A stretch of DNA of 64,000 bases from Bacillus tuaregi (lineage in GTDB: Bacteria; Bacillota; Bacilli; Bacillales; Cytobacillaceae), in NCBI RefSeq assembly GCF_900104575.1, contig NZ_LT629731.1, positions 258,205-322,204 of the forward strand, in the 5' to 3' direction. The first letter of the stretch is position 1. Each line of letters opens with the position of its first letter. A program made the translations under genes and the position numbers. Of the stretch, positions 29,508 through 44,196 are shown piece after piece. The notes under the pieces were generated by a model. That model did not search any database. It saw only the letters and a program-made list of their open reading frames with translations, and had not been told where the DNA came from.

Positions 29508-31778
29508 ATGAGAGGGTGGATGATGTTTTTAGTCATATGGTTCCTTTTTTCAACGATACCAGCTGGACAGGTGTCCTCTGCTGCTACAGAAAAAAGAACA
29601 CTCCAGCTGCCGCCGCTTCCGAAAATAGATGAGCAGGCTGAGCAAATTGCGATTTTCCTCACTAAAGATGGCTTAGCATCGGAAGAACTCCAGCAGCTCC
29701 TCCAGAAATACTCACATACAACCCTTCGAAATACCTTCAACTATGCGCTGAAGGGCTTTTCGGCGAAGGGACCTGCGGAGGAATTGAAAAGGCTGGCACG
29801 TGAATCAGTCATCGCTGATTATTCATTGGTCAATCACTATAAGGCGGCAGACATCAACGCCTTGCCAAATCAGGGTGATAATCTTGAGATGATTGGTGCT
29901 GACGTGGTTAGGGGGATGTTTGATGGGAATCACAGACGATTGACCGGAAAAGGAGTAAAAGTAGGGGTAATTGATACAGGCATCGATTACCGTCATGAGG
30001 ACCTGAGGAAAAATTATGGCGGCGGGCAGGATGTCGTTGATGGCGATGGTGACCCGATGGAAACAACGGGAATTGGCGGTGCATCGACCCTTCATGGAAC
30101 ACATGTGGCCGGGATTATTGCCGCAAACGGACGGATTACAGGCGTTGCACCGGACGCGACGATACTTGCCTACCGCGCGCTTGGACCAGGCGGCATGGGC
30201 ACGACGGAGCAGGTGATTGCCGCGATCGAGCAGGCAATCAAGGACAAGGTGGATATTATTAATTTATCGCTAGGCAACAATGTGAATGGGCCTGATCTGC
30301 CCTTAAGTGTGGCACTAAACAATGCGGTCGATCATGGCATCACCGCCGTGACATCATCAGGGAATTCTGGACCTAATGTATGGACGGTTGGTTCCCCTGG
30401 GACGGCAGCGAAGGCCATTTCCGTAGGCGCCTCAACGCCGACGATGAAAATCCCTTATATCGAGGTTGAAGGGGTGAAAATCAGGCTCGAGCCGCTGCTC
30501 GGGTCGGTAACCTGGGATTTGGACCGCACCTATGAGCTGGCAGACGGCGGGATTGGGTTGCCGAAGCAGTTGAGGAATATGGCAGGCAAGATTGCTCTTA
30601 TCGAGCGTGGAGAAATTACTTTTTCCGAAAAAGTAGATTATGCGGAAAAGGCAGGGGCCACGGCGGTTATTATCTATAATAATACGAAGGGACCCTTTCT
30701 TGGTAACCTTGACCGAAGCAGCAAAATTCCAGTCATGAGCATATCCAAAAAGGATGGAAGAGAATTAAAGAAAAAAGCAGCTCAAGGTCAGGCATATGTA
30801 AAAACCTATATAATAGAAGAAAAAGATACGCTAGCAGACTTTAGTTCACGTGGTCCGGTTACGACTACATGGGATATTAAACCGGATATAGTCGCACCGG
30901 GGGTGGCGATTCTCAGCACGATTCCGGGGGGATATCTCAGCCTGCAGGGAACGAGCATGGCGGCCCCGCATGTTGCTGGAGCCTGTGCGCTTCTAAAGCA
31001 AGCGCATCCAAAATGGGGACCTGTGCAAATCAAGGCGGCACTGATGAACTATGCAAAGCCGCTGCAGGATAGAAACCATGATGATTATAAGACCTACGAG
31101 CAGGGGGCAGGCCGGATTCAGCTTGAAGAGTCGATTGCGGCAGCGGTCCTGGTCTATCCGGCGTCGCTCCAGTTCGGCAAGTTCCAGCTAGCTGACAGAC
31201 CACATGAGCATCAAGCGATTATCACGATTGAGAATACCTCCAATGCTCCGCAGAAGATAACCTTTGAGGTTCCGAACAAGGAGCCTGGAATGACCTGGCA
31301 TATGCCGATGCCTGTCTATCTGGAGGCTGGTGAGAAAAAGGAGGTAAAGCTGGAGCTCGAGGTTGACCCGCAAATTTTTAAGAAAAAGATTCACGATGGC
31401 AGCCTTACCCTACATGCGGATGGAAGGGATATCGGGATTCCCTATCTGTTTGTCCTGGAGGAGCCGAATTACCCCCGTGTCATGGGGTTTGACTTTGGTG
31501 CTGGTGATCGTGAAGGGATTTACCGCTATGAGGTCTACCTGCCGGGTGGAGCAGAGGAGTTTGGGATTGCTTTATTTGATCCGGACACGTACCAATTTGT
31601 GCAATACTTAGATTGGAAGCGGAATACGGGCAAAGGCATGCTTCAAGAGGATATTCCTGTCGAAAAGCTGCCGCCAGAGGGCTTGTACTTGTCGAAAGTC
31701 TTCGCAAGAAAGGCCGGTCAGGAGGATTGGATCGAAACGTACATTCAAATATCAAAAATTATAGATATACAACATTGA
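29508..31778 (+). CDS. Secreted subtilisin-family serine protease (Vpr-like)
   Basis: A 756-residue secreted S8 protease. The signal peptide covers about residues 1-35 (MFLVIWFLFSTIPAG core). An I9-type propeptide follows, to about 120. The catalytic domain has Asp about 155 (VGVIDTGIDYRHEDL), His about 195 (HGTHVAGIIAANG), oxyanion Asn in SSGNSGPN and Ser about 482 (GTSMAAPHVAGA). A PA domain (about 320-430) interrupts it. The C-terminal roughly 200 residues look beta-rich (Fn3-like). The layout resembles B. subtilis Vpr. AAGGAGGGG precedes ATG 29508. It is an accessory gene between wecB and the atp operon. Confidence 0.93.
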   Translation: MRGWMMFLVIWFLFSTIPAGQVSSAATEKRTLQLPPLPKIDEQAEQIAIFLTKDGLASEELQQLLQKYSHTTLRNTFNYALKGFSAKGPAEELKRLARESVIADYSLVNHYKAADINALPNQGDNLEMIGADVVRGMFDGNHRRLTGKGVKVGVIDTGIDYRHEDLRKNYGGGQDVVDGDGDPMETTGIGGASTLHGTHVAGIIAANGRITGVAPDATILAYRALGPGGMGTTEQVIAAIEQAIKDKVDIINLSLGNNVNGPDLPLSVALNNAVDHGITAVTSSGNSGPNVWTVGSPGTAAKAISVGASTPTMKIPYIEVEGVKIRLEPLLGSVTWDLDRTYELADGGIGLPKQLRNMAGKIALIERGEITFSEKVDYAEKAGATAVIIYNNTKGPFLGNLDRSSKIPVMSISKKDGRELKKKAAQGQAYVKTYIIEEKDTLADFSSRGPVTTTWDIKPDIVAPGVAILSTIPGGYLSLQGTSMAAPHVAGACALLKQAHPKWGPVQIKAALMNYAKPLQDRNHDDYKTYEQGAGRIQLEESIAAAVLVYPASLQFGKFQLADRPHEHQAIITIENTSNAPQKITFEVPNKEPGMTWHMPMPVYLEAGEKKEVKLELEVDPQIFKKKIHDGSLTLHADGRDIGIPYLFVLEEPNYPRVMGFDFGAGDREGIYRYEVYLPGGAEEFGIALFDPDTYQFVQYLDWKRNTGKGMLQEDIPVEKLPPEGLYLSKVFARKAGQEDWIETYIQISKIIDIQH

Positions 31779-31875
31779 TAATAACTTTTCAATAGTGAAA
31801 ATAATGCAAATGTGAATAAAATGTGAACACGATTTTTGCTAATGTGACATTTTCAGACTTTTCACTACAAATCAA

Positions 31876-31905
31876 TTGACAAGGGAAATGTGGCTATTGT
31901 ATGCT
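31876..31905 (+). promoter_or_regulatory. Candidate distal sigma-A promoter of the atp operon
   Basis: TTGACA (31876-31881), 18-bp spacer, TATGCT (31900-31905). It is 221 bp upstream of the first atp gene and may be one of two promoters. Confidence 0.55.
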
Positions 31906-31953
31906 AACAAAGGATATAATGAGAGGGTTTTCAGATAAAAAATGTGTCTAATT

Positions 31954-31960
31954 TTCGACA
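31954..31960 (-). promoter_or_regulatory. Spo0A-box-like site 1 upstream of atp
   Basis: TTCGACA, the reverse complement of the Spo0A box core TGTCGAA, lies between the two atp promoter candidates. Confidence 0.35.
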
Positions 31961-32020
31961 ACTACAGTGATAACGCATACAATTCACAAAAACTTCACTT
32001 TTATTATTTTAAAATCTTTA

Positions 32021-32049
32021 TTGGAATTTTCCTGGAGTGCGATTATAAT
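32021..32049 (+). promoter_or_regulatory. Sigma-A promoter of the atp operon
   Basis: TTGGAA (32021-32026), 17-bp spacer, TATAAT (32044-32049), 77 bp upstream of the first gene. This is the strongest promoter match in the 31779-32126 gap. Confidence 0.75.
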
Positions 32050-32089
32050 GAAAAAGTATGGTTTTGTGAATCTTTTTTGAAATCGATTT

Positions 32090-32096
32090 TGTCGAA
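32090..32096 (+). promoter_or_regulatory. Spo0A-box-like site 2 upstream of atp
   Basis: TGTCGAA, inside the palindromic GTCGAAATTTCGAAC, lies 41 bp downstream of the -10 of the proximal atp promoter, a position suited to repression. Confidence 0.4.
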
Positions 32097-32126
32097 ATTT
32101 CGAACGGCCTGAAGGAGACAGTAGCT

Positions 32127-32348
32127 ATGAGTCAAAGTCGCCCTTTCAAAGCCATTGCGCTCATGTCAGCAATATTATCGCAGCTGGTTGGCACCATTTT
32201 GGTTGGAATTTTTCTAGGAAGATGGTTGGATGGTCTTATCGGGACTGCACCGCTTTTTTTAATCCTTGGTTTACTCATAGGATTGACTGCGGGAATCTTC
32301 GCAATTTTCCACACAATACAACATTTTAACCAGGAGAACGATAAATAA
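32127..32348 (+). CDS. atpZ: AtpZ/AtpI-family small membrane protein
   Basis: A 73-residue protein with two transmembrane helices (about 11-32 and 42-65), of the AtpZ type. It is encoded upstream of atpI in many Bacillaceae and proposed to help ion uptake or assembly of F1Fo. Signature features are LVGTILVGIFLGRWLD and GLTAGIFAI. GAAGGAG precedes the ATG. Its stop overlaps the atpI start (TAATG). Confidence 0.85.
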   Translation: MSQSRPFKAIALMSAILSQLVGTILVGIFLGRWLDGLIGTAPLFLILGLLIGLTAGIFAIFHTIQHFNQENDK

Positions 32349-32722
32349 TGCTGCAGTTTAAAACGATGTTCACAAGAGAGCGCAAATACATATTTTATTT
32401 GTTAGCGGTATATGTACTAGGATGGGGCTTTACATCCTACCAATCCATATTTCTAGGTCTCATACTTGGCACGTCCCTGAGCCTGTTTAATTTATGGCTT
32501 TTGGTGAAAAAGATTGATCAATTTGGTAATGTGATGGAAAAGGGCGGCAAGATGCGCTCTCTCGGAATGATGTCGCGCATGGCAGCAGCCATTTTTGCTG
32601 TAATGCTGGCGATGGAATATCCTGAGTATATCCATCCTATTTCTGTGGTTATCGGCTTAATGACAGCTTACATTGTCATTATGATAGATAGTATTCTACA
32701 GCTTTTTCATTCGCAAAAATAG
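32348..32722 (+). CDS. atpI: ATP synthase subunit I
   Basis: A 124-residue four-helix membrane protein that aids assembly of the c-ring in the F1Fo ATP synthase. Hydrophobic segments are at about 15-33, 37-54, 75-92 and 97-116. Position, between atpZ and atpB, and length are typical. It is translationally coupled to atpZ by a TAATG overlap. Confidence 0.88.
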   Translation: MLQFKTMFTRERKYIFYLLAVYVLGWGFTSYQSIFLGLILGTSLSLFNLWLLVKKIDQFGNVMEKGGKMRSLGMMSRMAAAIFAVMLAMEYPEYIHPISVVIGLMTAYIVIMIDSILQLFHSQK

Positions 32723-32743
32723 TAGGGGAAGAGAGGTGAATAA

Positions 32744-33741
<998 letters not shown>

Positions 33742-33765
33742 TACAGTCAGATCGATGGTTAAAAT

Positions 33766-33793
33766 GGCGAAGATATCTTAAGGAACCTTCGCC
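33766..33793 (+). other. Hairpin in the atpE-atpF gap
   Basis: GGCGAAG pairs with CTTCGCC around a 14-nt loop 25 bp after atpE, and a T-rich stretch follows (33794-33812). It could stabilise or partly terminate the transcript after atpE and so favour subunit c. Confidence 0.55.
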
Positions 33794-33896
33794 TTTCCTT
33801 TATCTTTTTTTTGCAATAATGTATGAAAAATGGAAATGATGACTCTTAATTTTGGAAATGAATTCAATTTCTATAGATGAATCAATGAAGTGCTAA

Positions 33897-34978
<1,082 letters not shown>

Positions 34979-34991
34979 GTTCGTAGATTAG

Positions 34992-36515
<1,524 letters not shown>

Positions 36516-36567
36516 TAGATCGTACTGATTAGAAATGCCAACCGTAGTGGTTGATCAAGGGTGGTGA

Positions 36568-37434
<867 letters not shown>

Positions 37435-37441
37435 AGGATAG

Positions 37442-38926
<1,485 letters not shown>

Positions 38927-38945
38927 ATTCGGACCAGGAGGGTAA

Positions 38946-39356
<411 letters not shown>

Positions 39357-39371
39357 GATTGAATTGATTGG

Positions 39372-39409
39372 AACACCTTATTTCGTCCTGCGGAATGAGG
39401 TGTTTTTTT
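39372..39409 (+). terminator. atp operon terminator
   Basis: AACACCT pairs with AGGTGTT, extended by weak pairs, and ends in a T-run. Confidence 0.85.
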
Positions 39410-39499
39410 ATTTTAGAAGAGAGGTAGGTTGAGGAGATGTGCTAGGGAAGCGTGGAGACGGCAATTATCCTTATAATATGGAAGGAAAAGGTAATGTGG

Positions 39500-39604
39500 T
39501 GATAAGTAGCTAAAAAGCGCGGATAAGTAGGCGAAAAACGCGGATATAGGGCTGAAATCCGCGGATAACCTCTCCAAATGCGCGGATATCGTTCCGGAAC
39601 AGCA
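39500..39604. repeat. 21-bp phased repeat, copy 3 (5 units)
   Basis: TGATA/GGATA starts at 39500, 39521, 39542, 39563 and 39584, a perfect 21-bp step, in the same orientation as copy 2. Consensus is CGCGGATA plus 13 bases ending in AAA. The remaining part of the 39410-39951 gap is A/T-rich with no other supported feature. Confidence 0.85.
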
Positions 39605-39951
39605 AAATTGAGGTTTATACTTAAGGTTTTCGTCAATGAATTACTTTGGAGTAGATATATAGGGTCTATAAGTATACCTGTTTTTGGAGCTGGTTTCCCT
39701 CGTTTTCATATCTCCCCGCTGCTTTTCTAAAATAATCTCACCAATTTTCTTCAGTTTTAGAGTGTTATTAAGGAGGATGGATCCTTTAAGTGTTGAAGCT
39801 ATGTTAACTGATTGAAACAAATCTCTAGATATTAAGAAATCTATAAATTACTTAGAAAAAAGTTAAAATTTATATTTTACGATAATAAAATAGCAGGGGA
39901 TTTGGTCTCCGTAAGCGAATGAAATAGTACAAAACAAAAGGAGTGATAGGT

Positions 39952-40944
39952 TTGGATGAGCACCAAGAAAGAAAGATTCCTTTACGTCTGAGGCAAGCGG
40001 AGGCCCTTTTGAACAGACTGCCGAAAAGCCACCCAAAGGTTCCTGAACTGGAAAAGGAAATCGCCAGACGCAAAAAGGGATACCGTGGTGAAAAGCATGT
40101 AGATTATCATCTTACTTTTTTACCAAAGGAAAAGTTTTATACCATTTTGAAGGATAAGCGTCTGACTATAGGACAAACCTCTTTTCAAATTGATACACTT
40201 CTAATCTCTCCACAATTTCTCCTCATTATCGATGCCAAAAATTACTCAGGTTCACTTTATATCGACCGTTATTCAGAACAGCTTAGATGTACAATTGGTG
40301 AAGTAGAACAGGGGTATCCCAATCCCATCTCACAGCTGGAGCGTCAATGTCAGCTCCTGAAGGAATGGCTTCAGAAGCATTTTGAAGCGATGCCTGTTGA
40401 ATATATGGCTGCGTTTCATGAAGGTAGTGGAATTTTTAAAACGGAGCTCATGGATAAGCGCGTATTCGATCGGGTAGTGTTTGCTGATAACCTCATCAGG
40501 AAAATCCAGAGCTACGAAAGGCTCCACAATAATAAGCCATCATTAGATGAAAAGAAAATCCGTAAATTGAAGAAATTGATCGTTAGACATCATCAGCCTG
40601 TATTAACGAGAATACTTGAGCAATATGGTATTTCTACCGAGGAGCTAGTGAAGGGTGTCCAATGTCCGAACTGCGCGCGATTCGGCATGGAGTGGATTTC
40701 GGGAAGCTGGAGATGTTCAAGCTGTATGATAACCTCAAAAAACGCTCATACGAAAGCCATCGAAGAGTTTCTTCTATTGAATAAATCTATGACTAATTCA
40801 CAATGTAAAGAATTTCTAAACATTTTATCCTCGCATGCATCGTACAGGTTCATCAAGCCTCTTAAATTACCTTACAATGGAAATAACAAGGGTCGAAAAT
40901 ACTATTTCAATTTAAACAAGAATAGTAGCTTGTTTATTGAATAA
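39952..40944 (+). CDS. NERD-domain protein with C-terminal zinc ribbon
   Basis: A protein of about 330 residues. An N-terminal charged helix precedes a nuclease-related NERD domain (about residues 40-155). The domain has GYRGEKHVDYHL, then the Asp and Lys positions in IDTLLISPQFLLIIDAKNYSG, and QLERQCQLLKEWL. These restriction-endonuclease-like residues look intact. After a basic helical middle there is a CPNC...CSSC zinc ribbon (about 237-258). A nucleic-acid role is inferred; the substrate is unknown. TTG at 39952 is the preferred start (AAAGGAG 8 nt upstream). It is an accessory gene between the atp and nuo operons. Confidence 0.8.
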   Translation: MDEHQERKIPLRLRQAEALLNRLPKSHPKVPELEKEIARRKKGYRGEKHVDYHLTFLPKEKFYTILKDKRLTIGQTSFQIDTLLISPQFLLIIDAKNYSGSLYIDRYSEQLRCTIGEVEQGYPNPISQLERQCQLLKEWLQKHFEAMPVEYMAAFHEGSGIFKTELMDKRVFDRVVFADNLIRKIQSYERLHNNKPSLDEKKIRKLKKLIVRHHQPVLTRILEQYGISTEELVKGVQCPNCARFGMEWISGSWRCSSCMITSKNAHTKAIEEFLLLNKSMTNSQCKEFLNILSSHASYRFIKPLKLPYNGNNKGRKYYFNLNKNSSLFIE

Positions 40945-41050
40945 GTTAGGTTTAGAAAGGCTTTTGTATGGAAACTAGAGCGAAAGTCTTGACAGGATAT
41001 TCCAATATTTACAAGAAAAATATACAAGAATATCCATTAAAACTGTTATG

Positions 41051-41097
41051 TCGACACAAAATTGTAACAGTGTTATAATGTTATCGGTTACAATTTT
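41051..41097 (+). promoter_or_regulatory. nuo operon promoter with inverted-repeat operator
   Basis: TCGACA (41051-41056), 17-bp spacer, TATAAT (41074-41079). An exact inverted repeat, AAATTGTAAC (41059-41068) and GTTACAATTT (41087-41096), spans the -10 with an 18-bp centre. This is the geometry of a repressor site. It does not match the Rex or Fnr consensus as I know them. Confidence 0.7.
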
Positions 41098-41131
41098 AAC
41101 TTTTCAGATAACAAAAAGGGGGAGTTGAGGC

Positions 41132-41506
41132 ATGGATTTACTGAATATTTACCAGAATAATTATTTAATAGTTCTTATTTTTCTCATTCTAGGAATAATC
41201 TTGCCGATAGTAGCGTTATTTTTTGGAAAGTTACTACGACCACATAAACCTGAGACGGAGAAATATACCACTTATGAAAGCGGACTTGAGCCTTATGGAG
41301 ATTCACGGGTCCAGTTTAATATCGCGTATTATGTTTTTGCTCTCATGTTTGTCATTTTTGATGTTGAAACCGTGTTTTTGTACCCATGGGCAGTTGCCTA
41401 TGAGAAACTCGGCATTTTTGCGTTAATTGAAATGCTGATTTTTGTTGTTATGCTAGTCATCGGGCTTGTATATGCTTGGAAAAAGAAGGTGTTAAAGTGG
41501 AATTAA
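41132..41506 (+). CDS. nuoA: NADH-quinone oxidoreductase subunit A
   Basis: A 124-residue membrane-arm subunit with three helices. The family signature [24 protein letters not shown] (conserved Glu/Gly/Cys-loop region) and [12 protein letters not shown] are present. First gene of the nuo operon. AAGGGGGAG precedes the ATG. nuoB begins inside its 3' end. Confidence 0.95.
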   Translation: MDLLNIYQNNYLIVLIFLILGIILPIVALFFGKLLRPHKPETEKYTTYESGLEPYGDSRVQFNIAYYVFALMFVIFDVETVFLYPWAVAYEKLGIFALIEMLIFVVMLVIGLVYAWKKKVLKWN

Positions 41507-42009
41507 AATATGAAGGCTTCACCTTAGAGGAAATGGAAGAAATCAAGAGAAACGTCTTTCTATCAACGCTTGACCAAGTAAAGGGCTGGGCAAGAAGCAG
41601 CTCGATGTGGCCATTAACGTTTGGTTTGGCCTGCTGTGCGATCGAAATGATGGGAACGGGCGGAGCGCACTATGACTTTGACCGTTTTGGCGTTATTTTC
41701 CGGGCATCACCACGCCATTCGGATGTCATGATTGTGGCTGGGACCGTAACGAAAAAAATGGCACCAATTTTGAGAAGACTGTACGATCAAATGCCGGAGC
41801 CGAAATGGGTAATCGCAATGGGGTCCTGTGCGATTGCAGGCGGACCATATGTGAAATCATATTCCGTTGTCAAAGGGGTCGACCAAATTGTCCCTGTTGA
41901 TGTATACATACCAGGTTGCCCACCGAACCCGGCTGCACTCATTTACGGAGTTAATAAATTGAAGGAGAAAATCCGTTACGAGGCAAAAACCGGGAAGAAG
42001 GTGATGTAA
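41497..42009 (+). CDS. nuoB: NADH-quinone oxidoreductase subunit B
   Basis: Carries the terminal 4Fe-4S cluster N2. The 170-residue protein has the tandem cysteines in [10 protein letters not shown], the third in [10 protein letters not shown] and the fourth in [11 protein letters not shown] chose GTG at 41497 (AAGGTG 5 nt upstream), overlapping nuoA by 10 bp. This gives an N-terminus of normal length; the in-frame ATG at 41476 would add seven residues. Confidence 0.95.
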   Translation: MELKYEGFTLEEMEEIKRNVFLSTLDQVKGWARSSSMWPLTFGLACCAIEMMGTGGAHYDFDRFGVIFRASPRHSDVMIVAGTVTKKMAPILRRLYDQMPEPKWVIAMGSCAIAGGPYVKSYSVVKGVDQIVPVDVYIPGCPPNPAALIYGVNKLKEKIRYEAKTGKKVM

Positions 42010-42012
42010 CAA

Positions 42013-43092
42013 ATGAGTGGAGAAAAGGATATCGAGCAACTGAAAAAGGAAGCAGCCGCGAAAGCGAAGGCCGCTGCGGCGGCAAAGGCCAAGGCTGCTG
42101 CTGAGGCGAAGCTGAAGGCTAAGGAGCAGGCTGAAGCGCCTAAGCCGTCTGATGAAGCGGCCCCAGCTGATGATTTAGCGAAGCAAAAAGCTGCCGCTGC
42201 AGCAAAGGCAAAGGCAGCCGCTCTAGCGAAGGCCAAGGCAAAGGAACAGACAGAGGCGAAAGCAGGGGGAGACGAAGCTGCGGGTGATGATTTAGCAAAG
42301 GCGAAAGCCGCCGCGGCCGCAAAAGCAAAAGCCGCTGCCCTGGCAAAAGCGAAAGCAAAGCAGCAGGCAGGGGACGCTAGCTCTGATGATGACGCTGCAA
42401 AAGCCAAGGCGAAAGCCGCTGCTGTTGCGAAGGCTAAGGCTGCTGCTGCCGCAAAAGCAAAAGCCAAAGCTGCTGGTGGAGATGCGGGTGATGAAAAAGC
42501 AAAGGCGATTGCTGCTGCAAAAGCCAAGGCCGCTGCTGTAGCTGCTGCGAAGGCCAAGGCTGCCGGAGCTGGAAAAGCTGCTGCAAGCGAGGCTGTTGAA
42601 GAGGAAAAGCCATCAGCAAATCAGCCTTATCTGGACAAATATGTCAAGGTGATTGAAGAGCATATTGGCAAAGACGCAATGGAAGATAGCTATATTAATA
42701 GATTATCAAAGGATATTCCGACTTTGGTCATTCGCAGACAGGACTATTTTAAAGTGGCGGAATATCTAAAATATAATGAACAGTTAAGCTTTGATTATGT
42801 ATCAGAGCTACATGGCACGGATTTTCAAACCCATATGGAAGTATACGTAAGCTTATATTCTTATAAAAACTCGCAGCCGATTGCCATTAAGGTAAAGCTG
42901 GACCGAGATCAGCCTGAGATTGAGTCACTTGTACCTCTGTGGGCTGGTGCGAACTGGCCTGAATGTGAAGCATATGATTTATTGGGGATACACTTTAAGG
43001 GACACCCTGATCTCCATCGCATTATGCTGGGAGAGGATTGGGTAGGTCACCCTCTCCGTAAAGATTATGAGCCATATGATGTGGAGGTATAA
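42013..43092 (+). CDS. nuoC: NADH-quinone oxidoreductase subunit C with long Ala/Lys-rich N-terminus
   Basis: The C-terminal part (about residues 200-359) is the normal 30-kDa NuoC subunit with ANWPECEAYDLLGIHFKGHP and GHPLRKDYEP. Residues about 10-190 are a low-complexity extension of AKAKAAA units with two or three acidic breaks (PSDEAAPADD, GGDEAAGDD, ASSDDD). It resembles histone H1-like or helical linker sequence. It is in frame with a normal start 4 bp after nuoB and is not an artefact of a wrong start: no internal start has a good ribosome binding site. The function of the extension is unknown. Confidence 0.93.
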   Translation: MSGEKDIEQLKKEAAAKAKAAAAAKAKAAAEAKLKAKEQAEAPKPSDEAAPADDLAKQKAAAAAKAKAAALAKAKAKEQTEAKAGGDEAAGDDLAKAKAAAAAKAKAAALAKAKAKQQAGDASSDDDAAKAKAKAAAVAKAKAAAAAKAKAKAAGGDAGDEKAKAIAAAKAKAAAVAAAKAKAAGAGKAAASEAVEEEKPSANQPYLDKYVKVIEEHIGKDAMEDSYINRLSKDIPTLVIRRQDYFKVAEYLKYNEQLSFDYVSELHGTDFQTHMEVYVSLYSYKNSQPIAIKVKLDRDQPEIESLVPLWAGANWPECEAYDLLGIHFKGHPDLHRIMLGEDWVGHPLRKDYEPYDVEV

Positions 43093-43095
43093 GCA

Positions 43096-44196
43096 ATGTT
43101 AAGAACGGAAGAAATGTTGTTAAATGTCGGACCTCAACACCCTAGTACACACGGCGTTTTCCGAATCGTTTTAAAAATAGATGGTGAGATCATTAAAGAA
43201 GCAAAGCCGGTCATCGGGTATTTGCATCGCGGAACGGAAAAGCTGGCAGAGAATCTGCAGTATACACAGATTATCCCTTATACAGACCGAATGGACTATG
43301 TCGCAGCCATGACGAATAACTATGTTCTCTGTCATGCGGTTGAAACCATGATGGACCTCGAGATTCCAGAGCGGGCTGAATACTTAAGGGTTATTGCGAT
43401 GGAGCTGAATCGAGTCGCCAGCCACCTGGTTTGGTGGGGAACCTATTTGCTTGATATCGGGGCCACCAGCCCATTCATCTATGCCTTCCGAGACCGTGAA
43501 ATGATCCTGAATTTATTAAATGAGCTTTCAGGCGGTCGGATGACGTTTAACTATATGCGTGTCGGCGGTGTTAAGTGGGATGCTCCGGACGGCTGGATTG
43601 ACAAGGTGAGGGAATTTGTCCCTTATATGCGTGAACAATTGAAGGGCTATCACCAGCTTGTAACCGGAAATGAAATTTTCCTTAACCGGGTCAAGGGGAT
43701 TGGCATTATTACGCCTGAGGAGGCACTGCAATATTCCTTAAGCGGTACCAATCTTCGCAGTACAGGGATTAAATGGGATTTGCGTAAGGATGAACCGTAT
43801 TCGATTTATGACCGGTTTGATTTTGATGTCCCTGTCCAAACGGGCGGCGATTGCTGGGCACGCTATCAGGTGCGCTTGGCAGAAATAGAAGAAACCCTAA
43901 AGATTATTGAACAGGCGGTTGAGCAGTTTCCAAAGGACGGTCCGTTTATGGCGAAGGTGCCGAAAATCATTAAGGCGCCGCCTGGAGAAACCTATGTCCG
44001 AATTGAGTCTCCAAGGGGCGAAATCGGCTGCTATATTTCCAGTGATGGGAAAAAGGAACCATATCGCTTGAAGTTTAGACGTCCATCCTTCTATAACCTT
44101 CAAATTCTCCCTAAGCTATTGGTAGGGGAAAATATATCAAACTTAATCGTCATTCTTGGGGCGATTGATATTATCCTAGGGGAGGTTGATGGATAA
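43096..44196 (+). CDS. nuoD: NADH-quinone oxidoreductase subunit D
   Basis: A 366-residue, 49-kDa-type subunit that helps form the quinone site. Diagnostic segments are NVGPQHPSTHGVFRIVLKID, GYLHRGTEKLAE, RVASHLVWWGTYLLDIGA and the C-terminal GAIDIILGEVDG. It starts 4 bp after nuoC, and its stop overlaps the nuoH start (TAATG). Confidence 0.97.
   Translation: MLRTEEMLLNVGPQHPSTHGVFRIVLKIDGEIIKEAKPVIGYLHRGTEKLAENLQYTQIIPYTDRMDYVAAMTNNYVLCHAVETMMDLEIPERAEYLRVIAMELNRVASHLVWWGTYLLDIGATSPFIYAFRDREMILNLLNELSGGRMTFNYMRVGGVKWDAPDGWIDKVREFVPYMREQLKGYHQLVTGNEIFLNRVKGIGIITPEEALQYSLSGTNLRSTGIKWDLRKDEPYSIYDRFDFDVPVQTGGDCWARYQVRLAEIEETLKIIEQAVEQFPKDGPFMAKVPKIIKAPPGETYVRIESPRGEIGCYISSDGKKEPYRLKFRRPSFYNLQILPKLLVGENISNLIVILGAIDIILGEVDG

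Noticed and set aside
41976-42557. 193-codon Ala/Phe-rich ORF on the - strand
   Set aside because: Antisense shadow of the Ala/Lys-coding extension of nuoC.
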